This document shows positions 28,758 through 36,506 of a DNA stretch of 64,000 nucleotides, one piece after another; the stretch's first letter is position 1; every line of letters starts with the position of its first letter. Source of the DNA: Devriesea agamarum (GTDB lineage Bacteria > Actinomycetota > Actinomycetes > Actinomycetales > Dermabacteraceae); contig NZ_LN849456.1 in NCBI RefSeq assembly GCF_900070355.1, positions 1,054,001 through 1,118,000 on the forward strand. Reading direction: 5' to 3'. The position numbers were made by a program, and so were the translations under genes. The notes beneath the pieces were generated by a model. That model searched no databases. It was not told where the DNA came from and worked only from the letters and a program-made list of their open reading frames with translations.

Positions 28758-29714
28758 TCACTTAGATTGAGAGCCGCTTTCCAGAGTAGCGCGATCCAGA
28801 TCTTTAACTCTTTCCGCATCCCGACTTAGCGTGGCGGTTCTTCTCATGGGCCGATAGGTAAGCGCGCTGAGGAGGACACCTGTCACCACGAGAGCCGCCC
28901 CGGTAACTTCACCGATACGGACAACCTCGTGAAAGATGAGCCAGGCTGTCGGCATGCCAAAAATCGGCACGAGAAGCGAGAAGGGTGCAACTGATCCCGC
29001 CGGGTGCCGCGACATGAGCCACGTCCAGATACCGGATGCAATCACCGTCGCCACGATCACGGTAAACAGAAGACCCAGAGTCGGACCAATACCTTCGGGA
29101 GTAACTGCCACCCGAAGTGCGTTTGCGATCCGTTGCGGCCCTTCACATATCCAGCTGAGCACAAACATCGGAATCGGCGGAATCACGGTCATCCACAGCA
29201 TCAAGCGGAACGGCTCTGTGGTGCGCGCCTGACGGTTGCAGATGTTCCCAATCGCCCAACCGAGGGCACCGATGAGAGTGAGCAGGAAGGGAAGAAAAGT
29301 TGCGTGTTCAGCGCGTTGCCACCCGACCAGGGATAGCCCGGCAATAGCGATTACGATGCCGACTGCGCGAAATAGCGTGATCGACTCCTTGAAGAACAAG
29401 GCACCCAAGATCACGGTGAACGGCGCGGAGGCTTGGAGAACAAGGGAGGCAAGTCCCGCCGGCATTCCGACTGACATACCCCAGTACAGGAAACCAAATT
29501 GGAGAACCCCAAAGCCGGCACCGTATCCGAGGAGCCACCTCCACTTAACCTGCGGGCGGGGAATAAACAGCACGGTCGGAACCGCAAGCAGGCCGAATCT
29601 AATAGCGGCAAGCAGTAATGGCGGGTAGGTTTCGAGGGAAATGTCGATTGCTACAAAGTTGATTCCCCAAAGTGCGGCAACCAGAACGGCGAGTGGAACA
29701 TGACGTACGGGCAT
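28758..29714 (-). CDS. EamA/DMT-superfamily transporter
   Basis: The 318-residue product is almost wholly hydrophobic with about ten helices in two EamA repeats (first: LAVLVAALWGINFVAIDISL near residue 8; second beginning near residue 145, FLLTLIGALGWAIGNI). Relatives such as E. coli EamA export O-acetylserine and cysteine, but many members have no known substrate. It is divergent from a LysR-type regulator with a 71-bp shared region, the usual arrangement for a regulated exporter. It interrupts the asnB/ATP-grasp/racemase genes, so an amino-acid-related export role is possible. Confidence 0.92.
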   Translation of the reverse strand: MPVRHVPLAVLVAALWGINFVAIDISLETYPPLLLAAIRFGLLAVPTVLFIPRPQVKWRWLLGYGAGFGVLQFGFLYWGMSVGMPAGLASLVLQASAPFTVILGALFFKESITLFRAVGIVIAIAGLSLVGWQRAEHATFLPFLLTLIGALGWAIGNICNRQARTTEPFRLMLWMTVIPPIPMFVLSWICEGPQRIANALRVAVTPEGIGPTLGLLFTVIVATVIASGIWTWLMSRHPAGSVAPFSLLVPIFGMPTAWLIFHEVVRIGEVTGAALVVTGVLLSALTYRPMRRTATLSRDAERVKDLDRATLESGSQSK

Positions 29715-29750
29715 ACGCCCATCGTCACAGCAAATTTATTAAAGGACAAC

Positions 29751-29786
29751 TGAAACTTTCAACATATACATTGTAGGTTACCTACA
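29751..29786. promoter_or_regulatory. LysR operator overlapping the -10 and start codon
   Basis: TGTAGGT-T-ACCTACA at 29772-29786 is a perfect 15-bp palindrome of the T-N11-A type bound by LysR proteins. It contains the -10 hexamer TAGGTT (29774-29779), which lies 6 nt before the ATG, and its last base is the A of the start codon. A second palindrome TGAAA-C-TTTCA lies at 29751-29761 and covers a -35-like CTGAAA. The layout suggests autorepression of a leaderless message and control of the divergent EamA gene. Confidence 0.55.
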
Positions 29787-30694
29787 TGGATATACGGCAT
29801 CTTCAACTGCTCCGTGAACTCGCCGACCGCGGCAGCATCACCGCGGTAGCGGAGGCAACACACCGCACTGCATCCGCCGTCTCCCAGCAGCTCCGGACCG
29901 CTCAACGAGACGCAGGCATGCAGCTTGTCGAGCCGGAAGGACGCGGCGTGCGACTCACCGACGCTGGGCGAATCCTCGCAGCAGGCGGCGTCGAGATCGA
30001 GACAATTTTGGCGGCAGTACAAGCTCGCTGGGATGCATACCGACAGGACCCGGGTGGAGCTGTATCTATCGTTGCGTTTCCAAGTGCTGCCACTTTACTT
30101 TTCCCTCGCGCCTTACAAGCTGCGGCACACGCCGGAATAGATCTACACATTACTGATCTCGATCCAGCCGAACACGAGTTCGCCGAGCTCACGAGGGATT
30201 ACGACATTGTGATCGCCCACAGCCTGAATCACCCGGAACCCACCGGCACAACCGGTCTTACTGTTCGTAAACTGATACAGGAACCCCTCGACATCGCATT
30301 AGCAGCTACCCATCCTCTCGCCTCACGCACAGCTCTACGCTCCAAAGACGTTGCAGACGCGAACTGGATTGGTGTACCCGAGGGATATCCATTCGATACC
30401 GTGCTCACATCTATCGCTACACGACTCGGAAAACCTCTCAACATCACACAGCGAGTCCGCGACAATCGCCTGATCGAAGCGCTTGTCTCCGCGAGCAATC
30501 AGCTTGCGGTGCTACCCCGCTTCACTACCCCTGCCAGCGACAGGCTAAAACTGATCCCGATCGTTGATGTATATACCAGCCGCTATCTGTCAGCGATCAT
30601 GCGACCTGACCGCGCTCAGCGCCGAGCAGTTCAATCAATGCTGAGGGCTATTACAGAGGCTGCACAACAAGCTTCGCACCGATCATCACTGTGA
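29786..30694 (+). CDS. LysR-family transcriptional regulator
   Basis: The 302-residue product has the LysR winged helix at the N-terminus (MDIRHLQLLRELADRGSITA, then AEATHRTASAVSQQLRTAQRD, residues 1-45) and a substrate-binding domain from about residue 90. It probably controls the divergent EamA exporter and itself through the palindrome that overlaps its start codon. The inducer is unknown. Confidence 0.94.
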   Translation: MDIRHLQLLRELADRGSITAVAEATHRTASAVSQQLRTAQRDAGMQLVEPEGRGVRLTDAGRILAAGGVEIETILAAVQARWDAYRQDPGGAVSIVAFPSAATLLFPRALQAAAHAGIDLHITDLDPAEHEFAELTRDYDIVIAHSLNHPEPTGTTGLTVRKLIQEPLDIALAATHPLASRTALRSKDVADANWIGVPEGYPFDTVLTSIATRLGKPLNITQRVRDNRLIEALVSASNQLAVLPRFTTPASDRLKLIPIVDVYTSRYLSAIMRPDRAQRRAVQSMLRAITEAAQQASHRSSL

Positions 30695-30740
30695 CCTGAC
30701 GGGTCCTGAGTGGTGGATGATGCTTTTCAGCAGGTCACAG
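30689..30740 (+). terminator. Inverted repeat at the end of the LysR gene
   Basis: CTGTGACCTG (30689-30698, spanning the LysR stop) and CAGGTCACAG (30731-30740) are perfect 10-bp inverted repeats separated by 32 nt. They could form a terminator stem, although the loop is long. An unrelated protein site is also possible. Confidence 0.35.
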
Positions 30741-31088
30741 TCGTGTACCGCGTCCAGAGCACTAGTGTCCAAGCTCTCGCACCGTGTCCTTCCCTGCCAT
30801 GTCTAGCAACCGTGTCGGGGATAGCTCATCCCCGTTCACACTCTTGGTAGCAAGAAATTTCGATCGGGTTCACGCATATCAAGACCCGGCATCGACGTAC
30901 GTACATCGGGCATGTCGATCTTCGGACGCATCTCAAGATCGGCCTGGAGTCCACCTTGAATCAGGCCACGTTTTGCCCGGTCTAGGCTTCTTTTGATAGA
31001 TCCCGCACTAGGTAGATCTCTGGCACTCGCGGATCAGCTACTCCCCCGCCTCACTACCAGCGTGCTGCGCATCAAGTGGCCAAAAGCA
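30741..31088. other. Unassigned 348-bp region with a cryptic leftward reading frame
   Basis: No recognised gene lies between the LysR terminator and the racemase stop. On the minus strand a frame of about 60 codons is open down to a TGA at 30836-30838. From the first ATG (30931) it encodes 31 residues with a loose Asp-Met-Pro/Arg periodicity (MRPKIDMPD, then SMPGLDMREPD, then FLLPRV). There is no good ribosome site. It may be the tail of a decayed gene. Confidence 0.3.
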
Positions 31089-31895
31089 TCAGGAAAAAGC
31101 GGGGCTGAGTTCTTTGCCAACCGCCCGCACAGTTGCTCGAGCAAGCTCCGTCAAGGAATCGACGAGCCGTTTATCGCCTCGGTAACCGTACTGGTCAAAA
31201 ACTACCGACAGCTCCGTGCACCCCAGAATGACTGCTCCCGCCCCGGCATCAATCATCTGCGCCACCGCATCATCGAACAGACCTAGATCCACCGGCTGGC
31301 CCGCCTTGACCTGGTCGTAAATAACGGTATTGATCATGTCCTGAACGGGGCGCGAAGGAAGCATGGGGGTGCTTCCGAGAGCATCCAGATCGCGCTGATA
31401 CACCTCCGCGCGCACATTGCCTTCGGTAGCAAAAATAGCGACCGGCGCACCCGAGTGCGCCACAACCTCTGCCGCACTGTGGGCGGTGGTTTCCACAATG
31501 CTGAGCAGGGGAATATCGATAGCGCGCATAATGTGCTCGCTGTAGTGGTGGGCGGTGTTACACGGTAAAACTAACAGGTCCACTCCGGCTGCCTGCAACA
31601 TGCGCGCATCCTGTGCCAGCACAGGCCCAGGGTCCGGGTGGTTGTCGGGATCGAGAATGTGCGCGGTACGGTCCGGAACCGTTGAATGCTGGGCAACTAA
31701 CGCGTCGATATGCCCCTGATCTGTGGAAGATCGGGTAGCCCTCACCAGCACGTCAAGAAAAGTTGCGGTCGCAGCTGGCCCCACCCCGCCGAGCACGCCC
31801 ACGACCGGATTGCTCCAGCCTTTACCAAGCTGGGCTAACTGATTCGGATCAGACGCCAACATATTCGCTGCACCCTCAGGCAGGTCCGAACTCAC
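31089..31895 (-). CDS. Aspartate/glutamate racemase family protein
   Basis: This cofactor-independent racemase interconverts L- and D-aspartate or glutamate. The 268-residue product shows GVLGGVGPAATATFLD near residues 33-48 and the two catalytic Cys, C112 in VLPCNTAH and C226 in ILGCTELS, both intact. Its GTG start overlaps the ATP-grasp 2 stop by 4 nt (GTGA), so the two are translated together. A D-aspartate ligase coupled to an aspartate racemase is the arrangement known from lactococci (aslA-racD), so I favour supply of D-Asp for cell-wall cross-bridges. D-Glu production is an alternative. Confidence 0.92.
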   Translation of the reverse strand: MSSDLPEGAANMLASDPNQLAQLGKGWSNPVVGVLGGVGPAATATFLDVLVRATRSSTDQGHIDALVAQHSTVPDRTAHILDPDNHPDPGPVLAQDARMLQAAGVDLLVLPCNTAHHYSEHIMRAIDIPLLSIVETTAHSAAEVVAHSGAPVAIFATEGNVRAEVYQRDLDALGSTPMLPSRPVQDMINTVIYDQVKAGQPVDLGLFDDAVAQMIDAGAGAVILGCTELSVVFDQYGYRGDKRLVDSLTELARATVRAVGKELSPAFS

Positions 31896-33148
31896 GCCTG
31901 GCCTCGTACCGGATGCGGACGGTAGTAGCGACGGAACTTCTTCACATAGTTCATTTGAGATAGCGCAATATATGCCCAGCGTTTCGGATCAGTTTCAACC
32001 CCGCGATACACCAAGGGGTTCTTCACCTTCTTCGCAGCGAGCACACGATCTAACTGTTCGCGGGCATCCGGCAGTGTGGTGTAGTGCCGCACGAGCCGGG
32101 CGGGAACCACCGTGTACAGCACTTCGTCCTGTTCCTGAATTAGCGAGGTTCCCTCGGGCAACGTTCTGCGGATCAGCTCGTCGACGTAATAGGTGACCGG
32201 GTTATGGCCGCCTGCGGTGACGTAGTAATTCGACCGACCCAAACGCGGATTCAGTTCAAAAAACTTGGTTTTTCCATCTCGCGGATCATATTTGAGGTCA
32301 AAATTCGCGTATCCAGTCCACTGCAATTCGGAGAGTAGTTTTTGAGCCTGAGCCACCATCTCAGGATTCACGCCAGTCACAATAGCTGCCGGGTTGCCAA
32401 TGGCGCCGGGGCTGTGTTCTTCCAGCAAGGTCCGCCCCCACGACGCAAAGCGAACCTGCGAGGTGCGATCGCAGTAGCAGGTGAGGATCCGCATGTTTTG
32501 GTCATCGCCCGGGATCATGTCCTGGACGATTATGCTTTCGCGATAGCCCGCAGCTCGGATGGTGCGCAGCAGCGCTAAAAGGTCGTGCCGGGATGCCACC
32601 GTATGCACTTTGGACTTACCCTCAAAGGAAATCTTTTTCCATTCCGAGACTTCCGCAGGCTTGGCTATCACCGGGTAGATGAAGGGGATCTCGAGATTCG
32701 GATCCACATCCTCGGCCAGATTGACAACCCGAGTTGCAGGATGGTCAATCCCGAGCCGTTCGCACAGCGCTGTGAAGTTTTGTTTCTGGGTCCCAGCGTC
32801 GAACTGTTCCCGGGAGACATAGGGAACCACCCAACGCTGATCCAGACGATCCCTCAGGCCAATAATGGCTTTCACGGTTGCATCTGCGGAGCCGAGCAGA
32901 AGCAGTTTTCCATCCGGGTGGGTTCGCCCGACGTCCTCTAGGACGGGTAGCAACGCCTGAGAATCGAACGGGTCTAAGCAGGTGACGTTGTCGATGATCC
33001 GTGAGCGGTCAACGTGCCAGCCTCGCAGCTTAGAAATGACGACGGTGCTCTTCCCATAGGCTTCGTGGAACGCACGCGCCAGGGAATAGGCACCGATATC
33101 TCCTCCGACGACGACGGGGGTGAAGTCCTGATCGTGTGCCTGGTCCAT
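31892..33148 (-). CDS. D-aspartate ligase-like ATP-grasp enzyme (paralog 2)
   Basis: The 418-residue product, the usual length for Aslfm-type ligases, should attach D-aspartate to the side-chain amine of a peptidoglycan precursor. Visible features are AFHEAYGKS (27-34), VIAKPAEVSEWKKISFEGKSK (160-180, K163), IIVQDMIPGDDQNMR (206-220), GYANFDLKYDPRDG (279-292) and the metal-binding FFELNPRLGRSNYYVT (297-312). These match the enterococcal and lactococcal D-aspartate ligases strongly as I recall them. The ATG is 6 nt after a TAGACT -10 hexamer, so the message is probably leaderless. A racemase gene overlaps its end. Confidence 0.9.
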   Translation of the reverse strand: MDQAHDQDFTPVVVGGDIGAYSLARAFHEAYGKSTVVISKLRGWHVDRSRIIDNVTCLDPFDSQALLPVLEDVGRTHPDGKLLLLGSADATVKAIIGLRDRLDQRWVVPYVSREQFDAGTQKQNFTALCERLGIDHPATRVVNLAEDVDPNLEIPFIYPVIAKPAEVSEWKKISFEGKSKVHTVASRHDLLALLRTIRAAGYRESIIVQDMIPGDDQNMRILTCYCDRTSQVRFASWGRTLLEEHSPGAIGNPAAIVTGVNPEMVAQAQKLLSELQWTGYANFDLKYDPRDGKTKFFELNPRLGRSNYYVTAGGHNPVTYYVDELIRRTLPEGTSLIQEQDEVLYTVVPARLVRHYTTLPDAREQLDRVLAAKKVKNPLVYRGVETDPKRWAYIALSQMNYVKKFRRYYRPHPVRGQA

Positions 33149-33482
33149 GGGGCGAGTCTAGTGGCGATATGGGCCCGCTAGCCCGCAAGCACGGGTGTGA
33201 CAGCCGACTCTGCCGCTCGGAGTCCAAACAGATCTAGTCGTGTGTGTGCTTCACGGTCACCAACCCGCCAAGTGCACCCTTGGGGGCATCTTTTAATCTC
33301 TTTGTAGTTTGCTGCTGTTTATATTTTTTAATATCCCCGAACCTGTTCCGGCCTCCTTCGGTATCTACCCACATATCCTCGTCGGACGCGACAACCTACT
33401 CGACGAGTAAGGCAGAGACCAGCAGGTCCCGCCAGTGGCCGTTTTCTCGCATCGGCGCGGCTCGGTGACTAGGGTTGATGAC
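33149..33482. other. Divergent promoter region with AT-rich segment
   Basis: This 334-bp region separates ATP-grasp 2 (leftward) and a PEBP gene (rightward). The -10 hexamers are TAGACT at 33155-33160 (minus) and TAGGGT at 33470-33475 (plus), each 6-7 nt from a start. Between them, 33290-33345 is unusually AT-rich for this window. No convincing gene is seen. Confidence 0.4.
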
Positions 33483-33977
33483 ATGGCTCCTGACACCGTT
33501 TCGCACGAAAAATTCACCGTGGCATCCAACGCCGTGACAGAGGGCGAGGTTATACGTCCGGCGCAGCTGGTTGCGGACCTCGGCGGGGAGAATCTCTCAC
33601 CCGACCTTGCCTGGTCCGGCGCTCCCGAGAATGCCCGCTCCTTTGCGGTGACATGCTTTGATCCAGATGCCCCCACGGGCTCGGGTTTCTGGCATTGGAT
33701 CGCGTACAACATCCCTGTCGAAACCACGGCCCTGAGCACCGGCCAGCCGCGCTCCGATACGGGATATGACCAGGCCAGTAATGATTACGGGACCAAAGGA
33801 TACGACGGGCCGCATCCGCCCGAGGGCGAGGACCATCGCTATATCTGGACGGTGCATGCACTGTCGATTCCGCACATTGACCTGCCCGAAGATACTCCGC
33901 ATGTGCAGATTCGCTTCATGATCCACACGCATGAGGTGGCACGGGCGCAGGTTTCCGGGCATTTCCGCAACGCCTGA
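33483..33977 (+). CDS. YbhB/YbcL-type PEBP-like protein
   Basis: The 164-residue product belongs to the phosphatidylethanolamine-binding/Raf-kinase-inhibitor-like family, whose bacterial role is largely unknown. The signature is clear: FAVTCFDPDAPTGSGFWHWIAYNIP (residues 56-80) and GYDGPHPPEGEDHRYIWTVHAL (102-123), which form the anion-binding pocket. The ATG at 33483 lies 7 nt after a TAGGGT -10 hexamer; an in-frame upstream ATG at 33435 precedes that promoter and is unlikely. Confidence 0.93.
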   Translation: MAPDTVSHEKFTVASNAVTEGEVIRPAQLVADLGGENLSPDLAWSGAPENARSFAVTCFDPDAPTGSGFWHWIAYNIPVETTALSTGQPRSDTGYDQASNDYGTKGYDGPHPPEGEDHRYIWTVHALSIPHIDLPEDTPHVQIRFMIHTHEVARAQVSGHFRNA

Positions 33978-34026
33978 GGCTACTTGCCCGGCAACCGGCG
34001 TGAAAGTCGAATGCGGCGACCGATCT

Positions 34027-34458
34027 CTAGTCCCGGGGGTGGCCTGGTTTCCAGACCACCAGTGCCCCTCCCGGGCGTCGCTGGGGACGCTGCCCGTACC
34101 GCATTACGGTGGTTTCGCCATCGGGACCGGTTGCAAAGATGCGCCGCCCGGCCCGGTTTTGGGCTTCTTTGATGGCTGTATGCACCGCAGCTAGCTGGTT
34201 TTGGAGATCCTGGACCTGATTTTCGAGTTCCAGGATTCGTTTAATCCCCGCGAGGTTGATGCCTTCTTCCTGGGATAGCTTTTGCACTTGACGCAGCTGA
34301 GCAATATCGCGAGCGGAGTAGCGCCGTCCGCGGCCAGGGGTTCGGCGCGGGCACACGATGCCGAGACGGTCGTATGTTCGCAGCGTCTGCGGGTGCATGC
34401 CCGACAGCTCCGCCGCGACGGATATGACGAATACCGGGGCGAGATCGTCCATCATCAT
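34027..34458 (-). CDS. hspR: Heat-shock repressor HspR (MerR family)
   Basis: HspR represses the dnaK operon by binding HAIR sites, with DnaK as corepressor in streptomycetes. The 143-residue product has the MerR helix-turn-helix VISVAAELSGMHPQTLRTYDRLGIVCPRR (residues 11-39) and GRGRRYSARDIAQLRQVQKLSQEEGINLAGIK typical of HspR, then a coiled-coil ILELENQVQDLQNQL. AAGGAG precedes the ATG at 34458. It is last in dnaK-grpE-dnaJ-hspR but lies behind a hairpin, so some expression may come from its own promoter. Confidence 0.96.
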   Translation of the reverse strand: MMMDDLAPVFVISVAAELSGMHPQTLRTYDRLGIVCPRRTPGRGRRYSARDIAQLRQVQKLSQEEGINLAGIKRILELENQVQDLQNQLAAVHTAIKEAQNRAGRRIFATGPDGETTVMRYGQRPQRRPGGALVVWKPGHPRD

Positions 34459-34488
34459 GAGCCATCTCCTTCCTTATATTCAGTCCCT

Positions 34489-34536
34489 CACTGTGCTTAC
34501 TGCCTGCACTGTCACTGCGCTTACTGCCCTGCGCTA
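34489..34536. repeat. Imperfect 24-bp direct repeat before hspR
   Basis: CACTGTGCTTACTGCCTG at 34489 and CACTGCGCTTACTGCCCTG at 34513 form two imperfect tandem units of about 24 bp in the dnaJ-hspR spacer, 30-80 bp upstream of hspR. They could be a regulator site or replication slippage. Confidence 0.35.
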
Positions 34537-34648
34537 ACTACCTTGCGTCTAGTTCGCTGCACGGTTTGCTGAGCTCTAAAAGCCTCTGCCCAATCCGCCG
34601 CGCTACCGGTCATGCGGCACTGTCGGGTTGGGGCATTCCCCGACGTTC

Positions 34649-34683
34649 GGCGCTGCCTACTCGACAACCTACTCGGCAGCGCC
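34649..34683 (-). terminator. Hairpin after dnaJ
   Basis: GGCGCTGCC and GGCAGCGCC form a perfect 9-bp stem with a 17-nt loop, 16 bp past the dnaJ stop and 190 bp before hspR. It may terminate part of the chaperone transcript. Confidence 0.55.
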
Positions 34684-34698
34684 ACCAATCTGATCGTC

Positions 34699-35730
34699 TC
34701 AGGCGGATGCTGCGTCAGCCAGGCCCACTCTCGGGTTTTCATCTTTGGTGGCTTCACGGAAGGCCACCACGGCCTCTTTAGCCGCTTTGCTGAGGTGAGT
34801 TGGCACCACGACGTTTATCACAACCAGCAAGTCACCGGTGCCCTTCTTCGTGGTCAAACCTTTACCGCGGACCCGCAATGTGCGACCCGACGGGGTGCCG
34901 GCAGGTACCTTCACCTTGACTGTTCCTCCGTCTAGCAGCGGAACGTCGAGGACTGCCCCGAGCGCGGCTTCATCAAAGGAGACCGGCACCGTGATCTTGA
35001 GGTCCTTACCCGACATCGAAAATACCGGGTGCTCGGTCACGGCCACGGAGATCACCAAGTCTCCGGCGGCACCGCCATACGGGCTGGGTTGGCCTTTTCC
35101 ACGCAAGCGGATTTTCTGGCCGTCGTGGACCCCGGCGGGAATGCGGGCGGTCAGGGTTTTGCCACTGACATTGATCCTGACCTCGCACCCTAAAGCGGCG
35201 TCACGGAAGGACAGGGTGGTGCGTGCGGTGAGGTCCTGGCCTTTAGCGGGTGCACCGCTACCGCCATAGGAGCCTGCTCCGGCAAACGGGCTGCCGCCGG
35301 GATATCCACCGCCGGGACCTGATGCGGCACCCTGCTGACCAAAGCCTCTCAAAATATCTTCAAAACCGGCTCCGCCCCCACCAGTGTCGAACCGGAAGTT
35401 ACCGCCGCGCTGGCCGAACATCGCACCGAGGATGTCCTCGAATCCGCCTGCTCCGCCCGAGCCGGATGGACCCGCTGTGAACCGAGCACCTCCGGATCCC
35501 AGCGCACGGATCGCGTCGTACTGTTTACGCTGTTCGGCATCTTTCAGGACGGCATAGGCTTCGCCGACAGCTTTAAACCGCGCTTCGGCTCCGGAGTCCC
35601 CCGGATGCCGATCCGGGTGCAGTTCCTTAGCTTTTTTGCGGTACGCCTTTTTAATCTCGTCGGCAGAGGCGTCCTTGGAGACACCGAGGACCGCGTAAAA
35701 GTCCTTGTCGAGCCAATCCTGACCTGACAT
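34699..35730 (-). CDS. dnaJ: DnaJ-type co-chaperone without zinc fingers
   Basis: This J-domain protein stimulates DnaK ATPase and delivers substrates. The 343-residue product has the J domain at residues 9-75 with HPD at 38-40, a long Gly/Phe-rich region (80-165) and two C-terminal beta domains (FRDAALGCEVRINVSGKTL onward). It has no CXXCXGXG repeats, so it is a class B (CbpA/DnaJ2-like) rather than zinc-binding class A protein even though it sits in the dnaK operon. AGGAG precedes the ATG. A hairpin separates it from grpE. Confidence 0.95.
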   Translation of the reverse strand: MSGQDWLDKDFYAVLGVSKDASADEIKKAYRKKAKELHPDRHPGDSGAEARFKAVGEAYAVLKDAEQRKQYDAIRALGSGGARFTAGPSGSGGAGGFEDILGAMFGQRGGNFRFDTGGGGAGFEDILRGFGQQGAASGPGGGYPGGSPFAGAGSYGGSGAPAKGQDLTARTTLSFRDAALGCEVRINVSGKTLTARIPAGVHDGQKIRLRGKGQPSPYGGAAGDLVISVAVTEHPVFSMSGKDLKITVPVSFDEAALGAVLDVPLLDGGTVKVKVPAGTPSGRTLRVRGKGLTTKKGTGDLLVVINVVVPTHLSKAAKEAVVAFREATKDENPRVGLADAASA

Positions 35731-35816
35731 TTTGTCTCCTGATCTATTGACGATGTAGTGGGTGGCCGGTCATCACAATCGGCGAAAAGTCTGCGGGGTG
35801 CCAGGCACCCGGTGAT

Positions 35817-35860
35817 AGCGTCGTCGGGCCGCTCCGGCAACGAAGCGACCCGACGACGCT
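35817..35860 (-). terminator. Strong hairpin between grpE and dnaJ
   Basis: AGCGTCGTCGGGCCGCT (35817-35833) pairs with AGCGACCCGACGACGCT (35844-35860) in a 17-bp stem with two mismatches and a 10-nt loop, 10 bp past the grpE stop. It could attenuate readthrough into dnaJ-hspR or mark an RNA processing site. Confidence 0.65.
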
Positions 35861-35870
35861 CAAAGCATGA

Positions 35871-36506
35871 TCACTCAGGACCATGGGTTGCAACCCGTGC
35901 GGGCCGCAACACTTTGTCGTGCATTTGGTAGCCGGGCTGAAGCACCGTCTTAATGGTGTTGACCTCGACCTGATCGGATTCCTCATGCATAAGGGCCTCG
36001 TGCAGGGCCGGATCAAACTCCTCCCCGACCGCCCCGTACCGAGTCAGGCCGTGCGAGCCAAGCGTGTCCTCAAGCTTGGTGGCAATCGCGTGGAAGGGGG
36101 TCCCTTCTGTCACGTCGCCGTGCTGGCGCCCGAGCTCGATGTCGTCGAGCACGGAAATAAGCGAGCTGAGAACCTGGCCCACGGCTGACGAAACTCGCTG
36201 ATCTGCGGCCATTTCGATCCGTCGGCGGGAGTTCACGTACTCCGCTTGAGCCCGTTTGAGTTCCTCCTGAAGTTCAGCAACCTGGGAGGTGAGCTCCGCA
36301 ATCTGTGCATCTTTGGGATCGGCTGTGCCGTTCTCGGCGTCTTTCGCCTTTTCCTCAGCGACGAGCTTTGCCGCTTCGCGGTCTACGTCGTCGAGGTCGG
36401 GGCCCGAGGACCGGGGTTTTCCGGTCGCCGGATCCACTTTCCTCTTATCGACGAAGGAGAACCGCGGCTCACCCTCAGGCTCGGGTGCTCCATCGTTGGC
36501 GGTCAC
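35871..36506 (-). CDS. grpE: Nucleotide exchange factor GrpE
   Basis: GrpE releases ADP from DnaK. The 211-residue product has an acidic, disordered N-terminus (about 65 residues), a long coiled coil ([20 protein letters not shown], then [16 protein letters not shown]) and the C-terminal beta domain with [21 protein letters not shown]. Its GTG start overlaps the dnaK stop by 4 nt (GTGA), so the two are coupled. Confidence 0.97.
   Translation of the reverse strand: MTANDGAPEPEGEPRFSFVDKRKVDPATGKPRSSGPDLDDVDREAAKLVAEEKAKDAENGTADPKDAQIAELTSQVAELQEELKRAQAEYVNSRRRIEMAADQRVSSAVGQVLSSLISVLDDIELGRQHGDVTEGTPFHAIATKLEDTLGSHGLTRYGAVGEEFDPALHEALMHEESDQVEVNTIKTVLQPGYQMHDKVLRPARVATHGPE

Noticed and set aside
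30836-30931. RiPP (graspetide-like) precursor next to ATP-grasp genes
   Set aside because: The nearby ATP-grasp enzymes resemble D-aspartate ligases rather than peptide macrocyclases, and the peptide has no leader, core repeats of the right kind or ribosome site.
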